A model generated the notes under the pieces. It was given only the letters and a program-made list of their open reading frames with translations, searched no databases and was not told the DNA's origin. Source: Proteobacteria bacterium UBA7415 (GTDB lineage: Bacteria; Pseudomonadota; Gammaproteobacteria; Arenicellales; Arenicellaceae). From it: a stretch of 64,000 bases of DNA. Shown here one piece after another: positions 62,465 to 64,000 of this stretch; the stretch's first letter is position 1; each line of letters begins with the position of its first letter. The DNA lies in the NCBI GenBank assembly GCA_002470515.1, contig DKML01000031.1:248001-312000 (forward strand), given 5' to 3'. The position numbers and the translations under genes are program-made.

Positions 62465-63593
62465 TGCCTTCACCTAATCCTTCAACCGAGCCTTCAACCA
62501 AGCTTTTAGCTGAGCTCTCTTCTGAGGACTCTTTAACCCAGATGCCTTCGCGCAGCTTAAACGCGCCTTTAGTAGCTATCCGTTCTCCAGCCAATAGGCC
62601 GTCTTTAACAATTGTATATTCCTGTTCTTTGCTACTCACAGAAACAGGCCTACGCTTGGCTCTAATCTTGCCTTCTGGGTCAGACTCTAAAACGAACACA
62701 TAAGGTCCAAAGGTATCTACACGAACAGCACTGCTCGGTAATGTAACCGTTTGGATCGGTTGACCAAGTGGTGTCGACACACGGACGATCGTACCTGGTT
62801 TAAGCGGTGAAATACCAGGTTCAAGCGCCGCTCGCACTTGTACAGCTCTGGAATGTCGAGATATTCCGCGCTCCACCGCTATCACCTTCGCGGGCACGTC
62901 CTGAACTTGGCTTTCGGGTGCGCTTACCGTCACTAGAGAACCAATCTCGATTCCTGAATACTGTTGGGGAATGGCAAAGTCGACCCACGACTCACCGCCA
63001 TCGCCCACTAGTCTAGTGACCATACTATTGGCCGACAAAAATTGACCGACTTCAAATTGATGAATGCTGCTGTAGCCTTTGAAAGGAGCGCGCAAAGTCT
63101 TGCGGTCGATAACACTCTGAATAGCACCAGCTCGGCCTTTGGCCATCAAGAATTCAGCTTTTGAGCGTTCAACCTGCTGGCGACTGACTGCATCAGGATT
63201 TTTAAATCCTGAAAACCTTTTATAATCGGCCTCGGCTAACGCCAATTCAGCTTGTGCACTTTGCAACTGAGCCGTTTCTTGACTGATATCCAGTTGCAAT
63301 AACAGATCGCCTTCTTCAACCAAGCTACCTGATGCAAAACCAACCTCAGCAATGACCCCTGGCAACTCATTACGCAACTCTACTTCGCGGCTAGCACGAA
63401 CATCGCCCACAACCACCATTCGCGGTTGCCAATCCGAAAATTCGACCGTGGCTATTTGTACTGTTTCGCTGGGCTCAGGAAAAGATTCACCAAAGGCAAT
63501 GGCCGCGCGAATTTGAGTGAATTTAATAAAACCCAATACCAACACCAAAACTAAACAGCCCAAGATCACAACTAACCAAGGTCGATTGCGCAT
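62454..63593 (-). CDS. HlyD-family periplasmic adaptor of the RND pump
   Basis: A 379-residue membrane-fusion protein from the ATG at 63593, with GTGGAGTG before it. An N-terminal anchor (WLVVILGCLVLVLVLGFI) leads to a barrel-sandwich hybrid with LRNELPGVIAEVGFASGSLVEEGDLLLQLD, a short alpha-hairpin, APFKGYSSIHQFEVGQFL, and a beta-barrel end VRVSTPLGQP. It joins the RND permease to an outer-membrane channel. The two genes overlap by 11 bases. The tail is rich in Ser and Glu. The start at 63605 would add four residues without a ribosome site. Confidence 0.88.
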   Translation of the reverse strand: MRNRPWLVVILGCLVLVLVLGFIKFTQIRAAIAFGESFPEPSETVQIATVEFSDWQPRMVVVGDVRASREVELRNELPGVIAEVGFASGSLVEEGDLLLQLDISQETAQLQSAQAELALAEADYKRFSGFKNPDAVSRQQVERSKAEFLMAKGRAGAIQSVIDRKTLRAPFKGYSSIHQFEVGQFLSANSMVTRLVGDGGESWVDFAIPQQYSGIEIGSLVTVSAPESQVQDVPAKVIAVERGISRHSRAVQVRAALEPGISPLKPGTIVRVSTPLGQPIQTVTLPSSAVRVDTFGPYVFVLESDPEGKIRAKRRPVSVSSKEQEYTIVKDGLLAGERIATKGAFKLREGIWVKESSEESSAKSLVEGSVEGLGEGNDQ

Positions 63594-63722
63594 ATAACAC
63601 TCCACTTAATTTATTTGCAGATCACCGACTAGTTAGGGTGAGTCCAACGAATTTATCTACTGCAATTTACGAGACGAGCTAACCGTCAATTAGTGACGAA
63701 AATACGTTTGAGGTACGACCAA

Positions 63723-64000
63723 TTACTTTGCCGAGCGCACCGCATTTAGCTTGGCGAGCATTTGCGCAAAATCCACTTTATCGTTATGCGCATGCGATAC
63801 ACGGTATTCATATTCTAGGGCGTCAGCGATTGGCAGGCCGTTGCCATGGTCAATGAGTGCACGAATGCCCTGGACAGATATGGTGTCGTTTGCGGCCATT
63901 TCTAATGCCAGGTCAATTATTGCTGGCATTAACTCATTGGCTGGAAACACTCGATTGACTAACCCCCAACGTTCAGCAAGTTGAGCATCAACCTTTCGTC
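63723..64000 (-). CDS. Enoyl-CoA hydratase/isomerase, C-terminal part (truncated by the edge)
   Basis: The 3' end of a crotonase-family gene continues off the right edge in the frame RKVDAQLAERWGLVNRVFPANEL, which is the usual GLV(N/D)xVV region, followed by the C-terminal helices ALEYEYRVSHAHNDKVDFAQMLAKL. At least 91 residues lie in the window, stopping at 63723. The catalytic Glu region is outside. It is on the same strand as the RND operon, 129 bases upstream of it. Confidence 0.75.
   Translation of the reverse strand, partial: RKVDAQLAERWGLVNRVFPANELMPAIIDLALEMAANDTISVQGIRALIDHGNGLPIADALEYEYRVSHAHNDKVDFAQMLAKLNAVRSAK

Noticed and set aside
1..64000. A DMSP lyase (ddd gene)
   Set aside because: No cupin, M24-type or CoA-transferase-type DMSP lyase was recognised in the window.

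Overview
The window reads as chromosome from a heterotrophic, probably marine, gammaproteobacterium. It is gene-dense, has three large TonB-dependent receptors, a DMSP demethylase-type gene, a CaiT-like BCCT carrier, a BetA-like choline dehydrogenase, and the AcnD/PrpF branch of the methylcitrate cycle. I saw no rRNA, tRNA, CRISPR array, prophage or plasmid functions. The genus cannot be fixed from these data.

Layout. (1) 1-5.0 kb, minus strand: DmdC-type acyl-CoA dehydrogenase, aldehyde dehydrogenase, DmdA-type demethylase, then the start of MetY running off the left edge. Together these suggest DMSP demethylation with capture of methanethiol as methionine. A DmdB-like ligase sits apart at 18.8-20.4 kb, overlapping a crotonase that lacks the usual catalytic glutamates. 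(2) 5.2-9.4 kb: secreted carboxylesterase, hotdog thioesterase, TPR-sulfotransferase. (3) 9.6-17.6 kb: a TonB-dependent receptor divergent from a four-gene oxidative operon (SDR, FGGY sugar kinase, AGPS-like flavin oxidase, FAD oxidoreductase), followed by a lone GT11 fucosyltransferase-like gene. (4) 21.4-24.7 kb: sulfotransferase/aminotransferase pair, LysE exporter, RRM protein, lipocalin.

(5) 24.7-38.3 kb is an accessory region. It holds small, mostly minus-strand genes with unrelated functions and long spacers: three single-TM paralogues, a VIT transporter, a SnoaL-like protein, a frameshifted GFA gene, a truncated YdeI protein, NnrU, a DJ-1-like protein without its cysteine, a REP-associated transposase, and a complete subclass B1 metallo-beta-lactamase. 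A 28-bp near-identical repeat occurs twice, and degenerate integron-like core heptamers lie before two genes. No integrase is present, so the cassette interpretation is tentative.

(6) 37.6-48.3 kb looks like one catabolic unit: TetR regulator, Na+/solute symporter, TonB-dependent receptor, acyl-CoA ligase, two alpha/beta hydrolases and a CaiT-like BCCT carrier. The same palindrome (TTCAAC-N4-GTTGAA) lies between the TetR gene and the symporter and again, doubled at 21-bp spacing, before the receptor, which suggests a local TetR regulon. (7) 48.4-55.2 kb: serine hydrolase, MFS transporter, BetA-like GMC oxidoreductase, third TonB-dependent receptor. (8) 55.4-64 kb: prpF-acnD, an RND efflux pump with its adaptor, and the end of an enoyl-CoA hydratase gene cut by the right edge.

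All functional names come from motif recognition in the translated sequence. No database search was run.
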